Shown: positions 5,355 through 5,531 of the stretch, one piece after another
Layout of the letters: every line of letters starts with the position of its first letter
How positions within the stretch are numbered: the first letter of the stretch is position 1
Source of the DNA: Pseudomonadota bacterium
Lineage (GTDB): Bacteria > Pseudomonadota > Gammaproteobacteria > Steroidobacterales > Steroidobacteraceae
Assembly (NCBI GenBank): GCA_021817875.1
Contig: JAKAFQ010000310.1
Location: 1 to 5,531 of the forward strand
DNA length: 5,531 bases
Direction of reading: 5' to 3'
Made by a program: the position numbers and the translations under genes
Notes under the pieces: generated by a model
The model's input: the letters and a program-made list of their open reading frames with translations, nothing else
Told to the model about the DNA's origin: nothing
Database searches by the model: none

Positions 5355-5531
5355 ATGCGCACATCCATCGCGGTTTTTATCCTCAGCCCGTTCCTGCTCG
5401 GAGGGGCCTTTGCGTTTGCCCAGTCGCAGCCGCCGAGTGCATCGCTCGGGTCCCTCGCGGCCCAAGGGCTGTCCGGTCAGTCCGGATCCTCGGTGCGCGG
5501 CACATTCGGCGTGTCCGGCTACAAGGCACTC
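5355..5531 (+). CDS. traN: N-terminus of an exported protein, probably TraN (cut by window edge)
   Basis: The frame opens at ATG 5355 and is still open at the right edge after 59 codons; an in-frame TAG at 5343 rules out a longer start. It begins with a clear signal peptide, MRTSIAVFILSPFLLGGAFA, with likely cleavage after AFA and before QSQ (about residue 22). A Ser/Gly/Ala-rich stretch follows, ending VRGTFGVSGYKAL. Position is the main argument: in F-like operons traN follows trbC. TraN is a large cysteine-rich outer-membrane adhesin that stabilises mating pairs. No cysteine and no TraN-specific motif is visible in the 59 residues, so another exported transfer protein such as TraF or TraH remains possible. 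There is no good ribosome binding site, unlike the genes before it. Confidence 0.5.
   Translation, partial: MRTSIAVFILSPFLLGGAFAFAQSQPPSASLGSLAAQGLSGQSGSSVRGTFGVSGYKAL

Noticed and set aside
1..5531. CRISPR array, tRNA, rRNA or insertion sequence
   Set aside because: No regularly spaced direct repeats, no tRNA-like T-loop and acceptor pairing, no transposase-like protein and no terminal inverted repeats with target duplications were seen.

Overview
The window is a GC-rich (about 60% by eye) stretch of proteobacterial DNA carrying part of an F-type (MPF-F) conjugation module. The main support is the consecutive, overlapping run traW, traU, trbC and the beginning of a fourth exported protein in the position where F-like operons carry traN. 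All recognisable genes are on the + strand. The sequence does not show whether this is a plasmid or an integrative conjugative element, nor the host genus. High GC, AAGGAG-type ribosome binding sites and an F-type apparatus with exported disulfide-rich proteins fit a beta- or gammaproteobacterium.

Layout. Positions 1-446 hold no convincing gene. They have an AT-rich tract and several inverted repeats, and could be a control region, an oriT-like region or a small RNA locus. A 290-residue protein (447-1319) follows, with a winged-helix-like N-terminus and a PD-(D/E)xK-like core that resembles replication-relaxation (Replic_Relax) family proteins. A 143-base gap holds a plausible sigma70-type promoter and a hairpin. 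Next is a 79-residue protein (1463-1702) resembling DUF2274, the small family usually seen next to P-type trb genes. A second gap (1703-1857) holds a triplet of complementary hexamers that can form alternative hairpins, plus a possible 28-codon leader ORF. A 249-residue protein (1858-2607) then looks like a divergent sigma factor, with region-2-like and region-4-like segments; its stop overlaps the traW start in ATGA.

The conjugation block is tightly packed. traW (2604-3350) overlaps traU (3334-4386) by 17 bases, and traU overlaps trbC (4386-5234) in TGATG. After 120 bases with GC-rich palindromes, an exported protein begins at 5355 and runs off the right edge. TraW, TraU and TrbC are exported proteins of F-pilus assembly and mating-pair formation. 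The gene immediately before traW, where F carries trbI, is the sigma-like gene. The most interesting reading, which is inference, is that the element encodes its own sigma-like regulator and translates it coupled to pilus assembly genes.
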